A stretch of 64,000 bases of DNA from Pseudomonas sp. MYb118 (GCF_040947875.1 NZ_JBFRXN010000002.1:310001-374000), one strand, 5' to 3'. Positions 8,378-18,549 are shown, counted from the stretch's first letter. Made by a program: numbers and translations. The notes: a model not told the origin generated them from the sequence alone.

Positions 8378-10969
8378 ATGTCCTCTCGCCTTACCTGCGC
8401 CTCTTCCTCACCGTCCCGCGTGCTGTCCCTGCTGACCGCTGCCATCCTGATGGCCGGCAGCGCGCCACTGCTGGCCGCGACCGCCGCCGAGCAGCCAGCC
8501 CGCAGCATGGGCGACTACAACTTCGCCATCGCGCAACAGCCACTGGTTTCGGCACTCAATGCCTTCACCAGCGTCACCGGCTGGCAGGTCGGTTTTTCCG
8601 CCGAGCTGGCGCAGGGCGTGTCCTCGCCGGGCGTACGCGGTTCGCTGCCGCCGGAAAAAGCCCTGGAGCGCCTGTTGGTGGGGACCAACCTGAGCTACCG
8701 CAAGCTGGGCAACAACAACATCGTGCTCGAACGTCGCACCAGTGCCGGCACCCTCAACCTGCAACAGGTGACCATCAGCGCCACGCGTAACGAGCAGAGC
8801 GTGAACAGCGTGCCCAGCACCGTCACCGTGCACACCCGCGAAGAGCTGGACCGCAACAACGTCAACACCATCAAGGACCTGGTGCGCTATGAGCCGGGCG
8901 TTTCGGTCGGCGGCACCGGCACCCGTGGCGGCATCAGCGGTTACAACATCCGTGGTATCGACGGTAACCGTGTGCTGACGCAGGTCGACGGCGTGGAAAT
9001 TCCCAACGGTTTCTTCAACGGCCCCTACGCCAAGAGTCAGCGTAACTACGTTGACCCGGAAATCATCAAACGCGTGGAAATTCTTCGTGGCCCGGCCTCG
9101 GTGCTGTACGGCAGCAACGCCATCGGCGGCGCGGTCAGCTACTTCACCCTCGACCCGGATGACATCATCAAGCCCGGCCAGGACGTCGGCGCACGCCTGA
9201 AGACCGGTTACAGCTCGGCCGATGACAGCTGGCTCAAGTCGGCCACCGTCGCCGGCCGCGCCGAGCAGTTCGACGGCCTGCTGCACTACAGCCAGCGCGA
9301 CGGCCACGAGACCGAATCCTACGGCAGCAACAACAGCACCGGCCTGACCCGCACCGAAGCCAACCCGGAAGACGTACGGACCTACAACGTGCTGGCCAAG
9401 ATCGGCTGGAACTACAACGAAGACTCGCGCCTGGGTCTGGTCTACGAGAAGTACAAGGACGACCGCGATACCGATCAGAAAAGCGCCTATGGCGGCCCGT
9501 ACAACGCCGGCAAACCAACCATCCCGAGCAACGTGCTGCCGGGCGGCATGTACCAGTGGCGTAACGGCAACGACACCATCAGCCGTGAGCGTTTCGGCAT
9601 CGAGCACAACTTCGCCCTCGACAGCCTGCTGGCGGACAACGTGAAGTGGAGCCTCAACTACCAGATCGCCAAGACCGATCAGAGCACCGAGGAGTTCTAC
9701 TACCCGATCACCCGTCGAGTGCTGCGCACCCGCGAGACGCTGTACGAAGAAAAACAATGGGTGTTCGATGCGCAACTGGACAAGGCGTTCAGCATTGCCG
9801 ACACCGACCACCTGCTGACCTATGGCACCACGATCAAGCAGCAGGAAGTCACCGGCTCGCGCAGCGGCAACGGCATCTGCCTGGCAGCGGGCGTACGTTG
9901 TACCGCAGCAGGCGCCGCCAGCCCGGCAGACCTGCTGGTGAAATCCAGCGACTTCCCGGACCCGACCATCAACACCTACAGCCTGTTCGCCCAGGACCAG
10001 ATCCGTTGGGATAAATGGACCTTCACCCCGGGCCTGCGCTACGACTACACCGAACTCAAGCCGCACATCACCCAGGAGTTCCTCAACACCGTGGCCGCCG
10101 ATGGCCGAGGCACCGTCCCCAACGACAAGAAGACCTGGGAAAAAGTCTCGCCCAAGTTCGGCGTGACCTACGACTTCAACGATAACTACACCTGGTACGG
10201 CCAGTACGCCGAAGGCTTCCGCACGCCCACCGCCAAAGCGCTGTACGGGCGTTTCGACAACACCGCCGCCGGTTATCGCGTAGAACCGAACCCGGACCTG
10301 GAGCCGGAAAAAAGCCAGGGTTATGAAACCGGCCTGCGCGGCAACTTCGAGCAGGGCTCCTTCGATGTGGCGGTGTTCTATAACAAGTATCGCGACTTCA
10401 TCAACGAGGACGCGGTCACTCCGGGCTACGACGAACCGACCTTCCAGAGCGCCAACATCAAGCACGCCACCATCAAGGGTGCCGAGATCAAGGGCCGCCT
10501 GAACCTCGACGCCTTCGGCGCGCCGCAGGGCCTCTACACCCAAGGCTCGGTGGCCTATGCCTACGGTCGCAACAACGACAATGGCGAGCCGATCAACAGC
10601 GTCAACCCGCTGACCGGCGTGTTCGGCTTGGGTTACGACCAGGACAACTACGGTGGCCTGCTCAGCTGGACCCTGGTCAAGCGCAAGGACCGCGTCGACG
10701 ACAGCAACTTCAAATCGCCTGACGGTGTCAGCAGCCAGTTCAAGACGCCGGGCTTTGGCGTGCTGGACCTGAGCGCGTACTACAAGGTGACCGACGACGT
10801 GACCGTCAGCGGCGGGGTCTACAACCTGACCGACAAGAAGTACTGGCTGTGGGATGACGTGCGCGGCTACGACAACGTCGGCGAAGCCTCGGTGACGCAA
10901 CCAGCCAACCTCGATCGCCTGACCCAGCCGGGTCGCAACTTCGCGGTCAATCTGGTCTGGGACATCTGA
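8378..10969 (+). CDS. TonB-dependent heme receptor with signalling (STN) domain
   Basis: Outer-membrane transducer of 863 residues. The ATG at 8378 starts a good signal peptide (VLSLLTAAILMAGSAPLLAA); an ATG 45 bases upstream would only add a charged extension. Following the signal peptide is the STN secretin/TonB N-terminal domain (NFAIAQQPLVSALNAFTS to NIVLERR), then the plug (VTISATRNEQSVNSV, RIRG-like YNIRGIDGNRVLTQVDGVE, ILRGPASVLYGSNAIGGAV), then the 22-strand barrel. The barrel contains FRTP and NPDL, close to the FRAP/NPNL motif of heme receptors, and the next gene is heme oxygenase, so heme or hemoprotein is the likely ligand. The barrel ends NLVWDI. Confidence 0.92.
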   Translation: MSSRLTCASSSPSRVLSLLTAAILMAGSAPLLAATAAEQPARSMGDYNFAIAQQPLVSALNAFTSVTGWQVGFSAELAQGVSSPGVRGSLPPEKALERLLVGTNLSYRKLGNNNIVLERRTSAGTLNLQQVTISATRNEQSVNSVPSTVTVHTREELDRNNVNTIKDLVRYEPGVSVGGTGTRGGISGYNIRGIDGNRVLTQVDGVEIPNGFFNGPYAKSQRNYVDPEIIKRVEILRGPASVLYGSNAIGGAVSYFTLDPDDIIKPGQDVGARLKTGYSSADDSWLKSATVAGRAEQFDGLLHYSQRDGHETESYGSNNSTGLTRTEANPEDVRTYNVLAKIGWNYNEDSRLGLVYEKYKDDRDTDQKSAYGGPYNAGKPTIPSNVLPGGMYQWRNGNDTISRERFGIEHNFALDSLLADNVKWSLNYQIAKTDQSTEEFYYPITRRVLRTRETLYEEKQWVFDAQLDKAFSIADTDHLLTYGTTIKQQEVTGSRSGNGICLAAGVRCTAAGAASPADLLVKSSDFPDPTINTYSLFAQDQIRWDKWTFTPGLRYDYTELKPHITQEFLNTVAADGRGTVPNDKKTWEKVSPKFGVTYDFNDNYTWYGQYAEGFRTPTAKALYGRFDNTAAGYRVEPNPDLEPEKSQGYETGLRGNFEQGSFDVAVFYNKYRDFINEDAVTPGYDEPTFQSANIKHATIKGAEIKGRLNLDAFGAPQGLYTQGSVAYAYGRNNDNGEPINSVNPLTGVFGLGYDQDNYGGLLSWTLVKRKDRVDDSNFKSPDGVSSQFKTPGFGVLDLSAYYKVTDDVTVSGGVYNLTDKKYWLWDDVRGYDNVGEASVTQPANLDRLTQPGRNFAVNLVWDI

Positions 10970-10978
10970 TCCTGCCGA

Positions 10979-11020
10979 CCTCACTGTGCGGATTTATTCC
11001 AGGCACAGTGAGGTTTTTTT
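10979..11020 (+). terminator. Rho-independent terminator between receptor and heme oxygenase
   Basis: CCTCACTGTG (10979-10988) pairs perfectly with CACAGTGAGG (11004-11013), followed by seven T. It sits between two genes that would be expected to be co-expressed. Confidence 0.85.
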
Positions 11021-11081
11021 ACTGTGAGGCGTCTTCTTGTTCGTCTCGTTACCAAGTGCCCCTCTTCTTCCAGGAATTCCC

Positions 11082-11681
11082 ATGACTACCCAGGACACCC
11101 AACGCCCTGCCCTGCGTTCGCAGCGCTTGAACCAGATCACCCACGAGCCGCACAGCAAGCTCGACGCCCTGGTCAAGGCCCACGCACCGTTCGAGACCCA
11201 GGCCAATTTCGCCCGCTTCGTGGTGGCGCAGTACCTGTTCCAGTCGGAACTGGTGGCGCTGTACAACGATGCCGAGCTGACCGCTATCGTTCCTGACCTG
11301 CCAGAACGCTGCCGCGCCGAAGCGGCCAAGGCCGACCTGGCCGACCTCGACACCGAGGTGCCGGCCCCGGTAGCGGGCGCGGTGAACAACCCGAGCAAGG
11401 CCGAGGCGCTGGGCTGGCTGTTCGTGTCCGAAGGCTCGAAACTGGGCGCGGCGTTCCTGATCAAGCGCGCTGTCGGCCTGGGCCTGAGCGAAACCTTCGG
11501 CGCCCGCCACCTCGGCGAACCGGCCGGCGGCCGTGCGCAGGGCTGGAAAAACTTCGTCAAGACCCTCGACGAACTGGAGTTCAGCGCCCAGGAAGAAGCC
11601 GAACTGGACAAGGGCGCCATCGACGCGTTCAACCGGTTCACCGTGTTGCTGGAGCAGGCTTACGCCACTGAACTGGCCTGA
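11082..11681 (+). CDS. hemO: Heme oxygenase, HemO/PigA type
   Basis: Opens heme to biliverdin, CO and iron in the cytoplasm, freeing iron from heme imported by the upstream receptor. The 199-residue protein has bacterial heme-oxygenase length. The proximal His is in THEPHSKLDALV (His24) and the distal helix is GWLFVSEGSKLGAAFLIKRA. From memory of P. aeruginosa HemO, residues linked to delta/beta cleavage (Asn19, Lys34, Phe117, Lys132) correspond here to Asn, Lys, Phe and Arg, so it is the HemO rather than the BphO type. The ATG at 11082 has AGGAA upstream. A terminator separates it from the receptor. Confidence 0.9.
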   Translation: MTTQDTQRPALRSQRLNQITHEPHSKLDALVKAHAPFETQANFARFVVAQYLFQSELVALYNDAELTAIVPDLPERCRAEAAKADLADLDTEVPAPVAGAVNNPSKAEALGWLFVSEGSKLGAAFLIKRAVGLGLSETFGARHLGEPAGGRAQGWKNFVKTLDELEFSAQEEAELDKGAIDAFNRFTVLLEQAYATELA

Positions 11682-11700
11682 ACCTAGACCCGCCTCTGTA

Positions 11701-11787
11701 CTGTAGGAGCGAGCTTGCTCGCGATGGGAGTGTCAGATACGTAGATGTCGACTGACACACCATCGCGAGCAAGCTCGCTCCTACAGG
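11701..11787. repeat. REPIN
   Basis: Inverted GTAGGAGCGAGC-type REP pair lying 30 bases before the DUF454 gene start, so it will be in that gene's leader or promoter region. Confidence 0.9.
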
Positions 11788-11816
11788 GGCCGGGGATCGG
11801 GGACGACGATAAAAAT

Positions 11817-12212
11817 ATGCCCATGCCTGCACACTCCAGACTCGCCCGCGTCCTCTACGGCGCCCTCGCCTACACCAGCCTCGCCATCGGCCTGGTGGCC
11901 ATTGTCGTGCCTGGCCTGCCGACCACCGAGTTCATCCTGCTCGCCGCCTGGGCCGCCACCCGCAGTTCGCCGCGCTTGAGTGCCTGGCTGGAAAACCACC
12001 GGCTGTTCGGGCCGATCCTGCATAACTGGCGCAACGGCAAGATCATCGCGCGCCGCGCCAAGGTCAGCGCCACCGTCAGCATGCTGCTGTGTGCCGGCTT
12101 GATGCTGGTGATGCTCGACCACGGCTGGCCGATCTACCTCGCCATCGCAGGCATGAGCCTGGGCAATCTGTGGATCTGGTCCCGCCCGGAATCCGCACCG
12201 CAAACCTGCTGA
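11817..12212 (+). CDS. DUF454 (YbaN) family inner-membrane protein
   Basis: Small membrane protein of 131 residues, function unknown. It shows the family signature GLVAIVVPGLPTTEFILLAAWAATRSSPRL, three or four membrane segments and a polar C-terminus. The ATG at 11817 is used (a second in-frame ATG is at 11823); the upstream in-frame extension is a translation of the REPIN and is not real. No clear Shine-Dalgarno. It stands alone between heme oxygenase and a chemoreceptor. Confidence 0.85.
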   Translation: MPMPAHSRLARVLYGALAYTSLAIGLVAIVVPGLPTTEFILLAAWAATRSSPRLSAWLENHRLFGPILHNWRNGKIIARRAKVSATVSMLLCAGLMLVMLDHGWPIYLAIAGMSLGNLWIWSRPESAPQTC

Positions 12213-12493
12213 ATCCCACCACGTATTTTCCCGTTTCATGATCCGTTTCAGCGCACAGGCATCTTGGCTTTCGGCACCTGCTCGCCCTCGCAATACACCG
12301 CGTATTTCTCCTGTTTTATAAGCCTTTTCAGGGCTTTCCCCCACGCAAACGTTTAACCATGACCGTTCGTCGGCAGCCGCCTCATTTCCCTTCAGGCCGC
12401 GCCGATGTGCAGTCAATGGCGCTGAATGGACTCGGCGAATCGGGTCAGGCTTGGACCCATCGCCATTACTCCATTCCTCCTCGAGTTCGCCCC

Positions 12494-14632
12494 ATGTTCG
12501 ACTCCCTGTCCATTCGCCTGAAAATCGTCCTGCTCTCCGGCCTGTGCCTGCTGGGCGTGGTCGTGCTGATCGTCAGCATGAACTTCTACCAGACCAACCA
12601 GAACGATGAACTGGTCAGTGCTGCCAGCAGCAAAATGCTCACCGACAGCGTTCAGGAACTGCTGCAGACCAAGGCGGCCGAGCAAGCGGTGCGCGTGCAG
12701 AAGACCTTCGGCGAAAGCCTGCTGGTGGTGACTGCGCTGGCCGATCAGATCAAGGACATGCGCAGCATGGCGGCCAAGCGCTCGCTGGAAGCAGGCGCCG
12801 TGCGTGAAGAGTTGAACCAGCGCCTGAAAACCGCGTTCGAGCGCAACACCGGAGTGTTGGGCATCTGGCTGGCGTTCGAGCCCAATGGCCTGGATGGCAA
12901 GGACAGCGAATTCGTCAATGACGCCGCCCGCCAGTCCAACGAGATCGGTCGTTTCGCCACGTACTGGAGCCGTGCCGGTGGCGAGGGGGCCAACACGATC
13001 ATGGTCGAAGACGACATGACCAAAACCACCCAGAACATCAACGGCACGCCATACAACATCTGGTACACCTGCCCTCGCGACACCCAGCGCACCTGCCTGC
13101 TCGACCCGTATGCCGACACGGTCAATGGCAAGGAAATGCTGATGACCACCATTTCCCTGCCACTGCTGGTGAACGGCAAGTCCATCGGCGTGGTCGGCAT
13201 CGACATCGCCCTCGATGCGCTGCAAGCGGCGGCCGTCGATTCCCAGCGCGAGCTGTTCAACAACGCCGGGCACATGCTGATCGTCTCCGGCAGCGGCGTG
13301 CTCGCGGCGTACAGTGTCGATGCCAGCAAGGTCGGTAAGAACATCAGCGACACCCTGGGTGCTGAAGGCAAGGACATTCTGCAAGCACTGGGCTCCAGCA
13401 AGCCTGCGATCCTGCAACAGGGCGACCTGATTCGCGCGGTATTCCCGGTCAGCCCGATTGCCGACGCCAAGGCCTGGGGCGTGGTGATCGACCTGCCCAA
13501 GCAAGTGCTGCTGGCCGACTCGGTGAAGTTGCAGGCGGTGCTCGATGACGCCCAGCAGACCGGCACGATCCAGGCGGTACTGGTGGCCATCGCGGCCGGC
13601 CTGGTCGGCCTGTTGCTGATCTGGCTGACGGCCTCGGGCGTGACCCGGCCGATCAACAGCGTGGCGCAGATGCTCAAGGCAATCGCCAGCGGTGACGGCG
13701 ACCTGACCCAGCGTCTGCACTACAGCAAGAAAGACGAGCTGGGCGAACTGGTCAGCTGGTTCAACCGCTTCCTCGACAAATTGCAGCCGACCATCGCGCA
13801 GATCAAGCAGAGCATCAACGACGCCCGCGGCACCGCCGACCAGTCTTCGGAGATTGCCCGCCAGACCAGCGAAGGCATGCAGGTGCAGTTCCGCGAAATC
13901 GACCAGGTGGCCACCGCGTCCAACGAAATGAGCGCCACCGCCCACGACGTCGCCAACAGCGCCTCCAACGCGGCCAATGCCGCCAAGGGCGCTGATCAGT
14001 CGGCCCGCGATGGCATGTCGATCATCGAGCGCAGCACCCGCGACATCAATCAGCTGGCCGATGAAGTCAGCAGGGCCGTGACCGAAGTCGAGGCACTGGC
14101 GGTCAACAGCGAGCAGATCGGTTCGGTGCTGGAAGTCATCCGCAGCATCGCCGAGCAGACCAACCTGCTGGCCCTCAACGCCGCCATCGAAGCGGCACGG
14201 GCCGGCGAAAGCGGTCGCGGTTTTGCGGTGGTGGCCGATGAAGTGCGCAACCTGGCCAAGCGCACCCAGGACTCGGTGGAGGAAATCCGCCTGGTGATCG
14301 AACGCATCCAGAGCGGCACCCGTGGCGTGGTCGCCACCATGCACTCGAGCCAGACCCAGGCCCACAGTAACGCCGGGCAGATCCAGCAGGCGGTACAGGC
14401 CCTGAGCAAGATCAGCGACGCGGTCACGGTGATCAGCGACATGAACCTGCAAATCGCCAGCGCCGCCGAACAGCAAAGCGCCGTGGCCGAAGAGGTCAAC
14501 CGCAACGTCTCGGCGATCCGCACCGTCACCGAAACCCTGACCGGCCAGGCCACCGAATCGGCGCAAATCAGCAGCCAACTCAACGCCCTGACCACCCAGC
14601 AGATGAAGTTGATGGATCAGTTCAGGGTGTGA
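12494..14632 (+). CDS. Methyl-accepting chemotaxis protein with dCache-like sensor
   Basis: Chemoreceptor of 712 residues. The first membrane segment is residues ~10-32 ([20 protein letters not shown]), followed by a ~330-residue periplasmic domain with a double-Cache look ([50 protein letters not shown]). A second membrane segment is near 362-383, then a HAMP ([20 protein letters not shown]) and the signalling hairpin with the conserved tip [20 protein letters not shown]. The ATG at 12494 is chosen because it begins [10 protein letters not shown] just before the membrane segment; the longer open frame from 12359 adds non-conserved sequence. No CheW-binding pentapeptide at the C-terminus. The ligand cannot be told. 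Confidence 0.93.
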   Translation: MFDSLSIRLKIVLLSGLCLLGVVVLIVSMNFYQTNQNDELVSAASSKMLTDSVQELLQTKAAEQAVRVQKTFGESLLVVTALADQIKDMRSMAAKRSLEAGAVREELNQRLKTAFERNTGVLGIWLAFEPNGLDGKDSEFVNDAARQSNEIGRFATYWSRAGGEGANTIMVEDDMTKTTQNINGTPYNIWYTCPRDTQRTCLLDPYADTVNGKEMLMTTISLPLLVNGKSIGVVGIDIALDALQAAAVDSQRELFNNAGHMLIVSGSGVLAAYSVDASKVGKNISDTLGAEGKDILQALGSSKPAILQQGDLIRAVFPVSPIADAKAWGVVIDLPKQVLLADSVKLQAVLDDAQQTGTIQAVLVAIAAGLVGLLLIWLTASGVTRPINSVAQMLKAIASGDGDLTQRLHYSKKDELGELVSWFNRFLDKLQPTIAQIKQSINDARGTADQSSEIARQTSEGMQVQFREIDQVATASNEMSATAHDVANSASNAANAAKGADQSARDGMSIIERSTRDINQLADEVSRAVTEVEALAVNSEQIGSVLEVIRSIAEQTNLLALNAAIEAARAGESGRGFAVVADEVRNLAKRTQDSVEEIRLVIERIQSGTRGVVATMHSSQTQAHSNAGQIQQAVQALSKISDAVTVISDMNLQIASAAEQQSAVAEEVNRNVSAIRTVTETLTGQATESAQISSQLNALTTQQMKLMDQFRV

Positions 14633-14659
14633 TCCCACCCCCAAGAACACCACCAAACC

Positions 14660-14763
14660 CTGTAGGAGCAGCCGGTCGACGCTCGATTGCTCGCGATGCT
14701 GAGTATCAGTCACCATCAATGTTGACTGACAAACCGCCATCGCGAGCAAGCTCGCTCCTACAA
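14660..14763. repeat. REPIN with an interrupted left arm
   Basis: The right REP is normal. The left REP reads TGTAGGAGC, then about fourteen extra bases (AGCCGGTCGACGCTCGA region), then TTGCTCGCGATG, so its palindrome has been split. Confidence 0.8.
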
Positions 14764-14790
14764 TGGGCTTGGCGTTCCGGAGGATCTTCG

Positions 14791-16140
14791 ATGACTGGTT
14801 TACTCACATCCATCCAAGCCGCACTCGGCTTGCCCCACACCGCGATCACCTTCACCAGCGATGGCGCCCTGCCCTCGGCCTTTGCCGTCACTGACCTGGC
14901 CAGCGCCAGCATCGCCGCTGCCGGTCAGGCCGTCAGCCAATTGCTCCACCAACAAACCGGCCGCCTGCCCGACGTGGAAGTCGACCGACGCCTGGCCTCG
15001 TTCTGGTTCGCCTCCTCGATCCGCCCCTCGGGCTGGAGCGTGCCGCCCCTGTGGGACCCGATTGCCGGCGACTACGCCACCCGCGACGGCTGGATTCGCC
15101 TGCACACCAACGCGCCGCATCACCGTGCGGCCGCCGAAAGCGTGTTGGGCGCCTGCGCCGATCGCGCGGCGATGGCGAGCAAGGTCGCGCAGTGGAACAA
15201 GACCGATCTGGAGCAAGCGGTGGTCGCCGCCGGCGGTTGTGCCGCCGAGATGCGCAATTGGGCGCAATGGCAGGCGCATCCCCAGGGCCTGGCGGTCAAC
15301 GCCGAGCCGCTAGTGGCCTTCACCGCAGGCGCCCACCACCCCGGCAAACCCTGGCAAGGTTCGGTGGCACGCCCCCTGTCCGGGATCAAGGTGCTGGACC
15401 TGACCCGCGTGCTCGCCGGCCCCGTCGCCAGCCGTTTTCTCGCAGGCCTGGGCGCTGAAGTGCTGCGCATCGACCCACCGACCTGGAACGAACCCGGCGT
15501 AGTGCCGGAGATGACCCTGGGCAAACGTTGCGCGCGCCTGGACCTGCACGACCCGGCGGATCGCCTGCTGTTCGAAAGCCTGCTCAAGGACGCCGACATC
15601 CTGCTGCACGGCTACCGCGCCGACGCCTTGCAACACTTGGGTTACGGCCCCGCCGAACGCCAGGCACTCGCCCCCGGCCTGATCGACGTCAGCCTCAATG
15701 CCTACGGCTGGAGCGGCCCCTGGCAGAACCGTCGCGGCTTCGACAGCCTGGTGCAGATGAGCAGCGGCATCGCCGAGGCGGGCCAACGCTGGAAAAACGC
15801 CGACAAGCCGCTGCCGCTGCCGGTGCAGGCACTCGATCATGGCACCGGATACCTGATGGCCGCAGCGGCGCTCACCTTGCTGGCCAGGCGTTTGAGCGAA
15901 GGCCTGGGCGGCTCGGCGCGACTGTCGCTGGCGCGCACGGCGAAACTGCTGGTCGAGCACGGCGCAGGGCCTGAAGCGGCGTTGCGGGCCGAGGATGAAA
16001 ACGACCAGGGCCTGGTGGTCGAACAAACCGCCTGGGGGCCGGCGCATCGGTTGCAGGTGCCGCTGAAGATCACCGGGACACCGCTGCAATGGACCATTCC
16101 GGCCGGGGAATTGGGGGCACATCGGGCGCAGTGGTGGTGA
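14791..16140 (+). CDS. CaiB/BaiF family class III CoA-transferase
   Basis: Protein of 449 residues with two CoA-transferase III segments: an N-terminal half related to the second domain and the conserved core starting GIKVLDLTRVLAGPVASRFLAGLGAEVLRIDPP, then DVSLNAYGWSGPWQNRRGFDSLVQMSSGIAE. Such enzymes transfer CoA between carboxylic acids; the substrate cannot be read from the sequence. The ATG at 14791 follows CGGAGGAT. It stands alone between two REPINs, so there is no operon hint. Longer than typical single-domain members (about 400 residues) because of the extra N-terminal part. Confidence 0.85.
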   Translation: MTGLLTSIQAALGLPHTAITFTSDGALPSAFAVTDLASASIAAAGQAVSQLLHQQTGRLPDVEVDRRLASFWFASSIRPSGWSVPPLWDPIAGDYATRDGWIRLHTNAPHHRAAAESVLGACADRAAMASKVAQWNKTDLEQAVVAAGGCAAEMRNWAQWQAHPQGLAVNAEPLVAFTAGAHHPGKPWQGSVARPLSGIKVLDLTRVLAGPVASRFLAGLGAEVLRIDPPTWNEPGVVPEMTLGKRCARLDLHDPADRLLFESLLKDADILLHGYRADALQHLGYGPAERQALAPGLIDVSLNAYGWSGPWQNRRGFDSLVQMSSGIAEAGQRWKNADKPLPLPVQALDHGTGYLMAAAALTLLARRLSEGLGGSARLSLARTAKLLVEHGAGPEAALRAEDENDQGLVVEQTAWGPAHRLQVPLKITGTPLQWTIPAGELGAHRAQWW

Positions 16141-16154
16141 CCTCACCACTGACC

Positions 16155-16239
16155 CTGTAGGAGCGAGCTTGCTCGCGATGGTGTGTCAGTCGACACATGT
16201 GTATCTGATACACCATCGCGAGCAAGCTCGCTCCTACAG
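16155..16239. repeat. REPIN
   Basis: Inverted GTAGGAGCGAGC-type REP pair between two converging genes. Confidence 0.9.
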
Positions 16240-16261
16240 GGTCAGGAAGGCGTCCGGCGGA

Positions 16262-17125
16262 TCAATCCCCCCGCCCCACCGAACTCCACAACACCTGCGC
16301 CGCATACCCCCGCCAAGGCCGCCACGCTTCGGCGCGCGCCAGCAATTGCCGAGGCGTCACCGGTTCGCCTTCTGCCACCTCCAGCGCCCTGATCAAGCCG
16401 ATGTCCCCCGACGGAAACGCATCCATATCCCGCAACTGTCGCAAGGCAATGTACTGCGCCGTCCAGTCGCCCACCCCGTGCAACGCCAGCAACCGCGCAA
16501 CGCCACCCTCACTCCCCGGCGTCATCAGCGAGGGATCATCCAGCAGCGCCTGGGCCACCCCGGACAACGTGCGGCCACGGCTCTTGGGCATGCCCAGCGT
16601 CGCCAGGCCCGCCTGCGCCAACACCTGGGCTTGGGGAAACACATGAGTGATGCCGGGCCTCCCTGAATCCAGCGGCTGCCCATACTGCGCCAACAACTTC
16701 CCCGCCAGACGGATCGCCGCCGTCACCGTGATCTGTTGCCCCAACACGGCACGAATCGCCAGCTCCAGCCCGTCCCACGCACCCGGCACCCGCAGCCCCG
16801 GCCGCCGGGCGATCAAACGCGCCATCAAGGGGTCGGTCGACAGGTGCCGATGAATCGTCGGCAAATCCGCATCCAGATCGAACAGGCGCCGCAGCCGCGC
16901 CTCGATCTGCGGGACGGCAGCCGGGTCGGGAAAATCCAGCGTCACTTGCAGGGCATTGCCCGCACCGGGCCGAATCGAAAAACAGCCGTGGACACCGTCC
17001 AGGCCGATGCTGCGCGAGTAAGTGTCGTCGACCACGGTTTCCATACCGGTCACCGCCCGCGCCGACAGAAAATCCAGCATCGCCGGCCAGTCGTAAAGCC
17101 CTCGATACCCCAGCGTCAGCCTCAC
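16262..17125 (-). CDS. alkA: DNA-3-methyladenine glycosylase II
   Basis: Base-excision repair glycosylase of 287 residues that removes alkylated purines. The N-terminal AlkA domain (TLGYRGLYDWPAMLDFLSAR) and the HhH-GPD core are visible: LAIRAVLGQQITVTAA, LHGVGDWTAQYIALR, and the catalytic Asp in FPSGDIGL, ending WRPWRGYAAQVLW. It starts with GTG at 17125, which overlaps the stop of the upstream permease (GTGA), so the two genes are translationally coupled although their functions look unrelated. It is not fused to an Ada domain. Confidence 0.92.
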   Translation of the reverse strand: MRLTLGYRGLYDWPAMLDFLSARAVTGMETVVDDTYSRSIGLDGVHGCFSIRPGAGNALQVTLDFPDPAAVPQIEARLRRLFDLDADLPTIHRHLSTDPLMARLIARRPGLRVPGAWDGLELAIRAVLGQQITVTAAIRLAGKLLAQYGQPLDSGRPGITHVFPQAQVLAQAGLATLGMPKSRGRTLSGVAQALLDDPSLMTPGSEGGVARLLALHGVGDWTAQYIALRQLRDMDAFPSGDIGLIRALEVAEGEPVTPRQLLARAEAWRPWRGYAAQVLWSSVGRGD

Positions 17126-18549
17126 AGGCTCAGCAGGCCGCTGTAAAGACCGTAGGCCGCCAACCCGGCGCCGATGATCACACCGGTGAAAATGCCTTTC
17201 TCAATGTGGGTGAACAACGGCTCGCCCTGCTCATGCTTGGCCTTGGCGAACAGGATCACCCCCGGGGCATACAGCAGCGCCGACAGCAGCAGGTATTTCA
17301 TCCCGCCGGCGTACAGCAGCCAGACCGCGTACCCCAGGGCAATGGCCCCGATCATCAGGTCTTTGGTGCGTTCCGCCGAGGCGTGCTCGTAGGTTTCGCC
17401 GCGCCCGCTCAACAGCACCGCATAGGCGGCCGACCACAGGTACGGCACCAGGATCATCGAGGACGCAAGGTAGATCAGGCTGGTGTAGGTGCCGGCGGAA
17501 AACAGCGTGATCAGCAGGAAAATCTGGATCATCACGTTGGTCAGCCACAACGCGTTGACCGGCACGTGGTTGGCATTTTCCTTTTTCAGAAAGGCCGGCA
17601 TAGTCCGGTCCTTGGCCGTGGCGAAGAGGATTTCTGCGCACAGCAGCGCCCACGACAACAGCGCACCGAGCAGCGAAATCGCCAGGCCGATGCTGATCAA
17701 CAGAGCCCCCCAGGGCCCGACGATATGCTCCAGCACCGCCGCCAGCGACGGGTTCTGCAAGTCGGCCAGTTCCGGCTGGCTCATGATGCCCAGCGACAGC
17801 ACATTGACCAGCACCAGCAACGCCAGCACCCCGAGAAAACCGATGACCGTGGCGCGCCCGACGTCGGCCCGTTTTTCCGCCCGCGCCGAATACACACTGG
17901 CGCCTTCGATGCCGATGAACACGAACACGGTGACCAGCATCATGTTGCGCACCTGGTCCATCACGCTGCCGAAATTCGGGTTGCCGTGGCCCCAGATGTC
18001 ACGGGTGAAGATGTCGGCCTTGAAGGCCACGGCGGCGATGACGATGAACATGACCAGCGGCACGATCTTGGCCACGGTGGTCAATTGGTTGATGAAGGTC
18101 GCTTCCTTGATCCCGCGCATCACCAGGAAATGCACGGCCCACAGCAACACCGACGCGCAGCCGATGGCGATGGGCGTGTTGCCCTGGCCGAACACCGGGA
18201 AGAAATACCCGAGGGTGCTGAACAGCAGCACGAAGTAGCCAACGTTGCCCAGCCAGGCACTGATCCAGTAGCCCCAGGCTGACGAGAACCCCATGTAGTC
18301 GCCGAACCCGGCCTTGGCGTAGGCGTACACCCCGGAGTCCAGCTCGGGCTTGCGATTGGCCAGGGTCTGAAACACGAAGGCCAGGGTCAGCATGCCCACG
18401 GCGGTGATCGCCCAGCCGATCAGGATCGCCCCGGCATCGGCCCGTGCCGCCATGTTCTGTGGCAGGGAGAAAATCCCGCCACCAATCATTGATCCCACCA
18501 CCAGCGCGATCAGCGCACCCAGGCGAAGCTTTTGCGTCGGTTGCGACAT
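17122..18549 (-). CDS. arcD: ArcD-type arginine/ornithine antiporter, second copy
   Basis: Basic amino acid/polyamine antiporter (APC family) of 475 residues with about 12-13 membrane segments, starting [25 protein letters not shown]. It is very similar throughout to the divergent arcD at 19009 (for example both have [20 protein letters not shown] and [16 protein letters not shown]). The ATG at 18549 has GGAGAC upstream; a longer frame from 18609 is not supported. It exchanges arginine for ornithine by analogy, but as the copy outside the arc operon its real substrate may differ. Its stop overlaps the alkA start. Confidence 0.88.
   Translation of the reverse strand: MSQPTQKLRLGALIALVVGSMIGGGIFSLPQNMAARADAGAILIGWAITAVGMLTLAFVFQTLANRKPELDSGVYAYAKAGFGDYMGFSSAWGYWISAWLGNVGYFVLLFSTLGYFFPVFGQGNTPIAIGCASVLLWAVHFLVMRGIKEATFINQLTTVAKIVPLVMFIVIAAVAFKADIFTRDIWGHGNPNFGSVMDQVRNMMLVTVFVFIGIEGASVYSARAEKRADVGRATVIGFLGVLALLVLVNVLSLGIMSQPELADLQNPSLAAVLEHIVGPWGALLISIGLAISLLGALLSWALLCAEILFATAKDRTMPAFLKKENANHVPVNALWLTNVMIQIFLLITLFSAGTYTSLIYLASSMILVPYLWSAAYAVLLSGRGETYEHASAERTKDLMIGAIALGYAVWLLYAGGMKYLLLSALLYAPGVILFAKAKHEQGEPLFTHIEKGIFTGVIIGAGLAAYGLYSGLLSL

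Noticed and set aside
8408..10984. 858-codon open frame on the minus strand opposite the heme receptor
   Set aside because: It is a shadow of high-GC codon bias; the plus strand has clear receptor motifs and the minus product matches no family.
12413..14749. 778-codon open frame opposite the chemoreceptor
   Set aside because: Shadow frame; the chemoreceptor has all family motifs on the other strand.
16155..16239. REPIN as a terminator for the converging CoA-transferase and alkA genes
   Set aside because: It folds well but lacks a T run; REPINs elsewhere lie inside operons, so termination is not supported.
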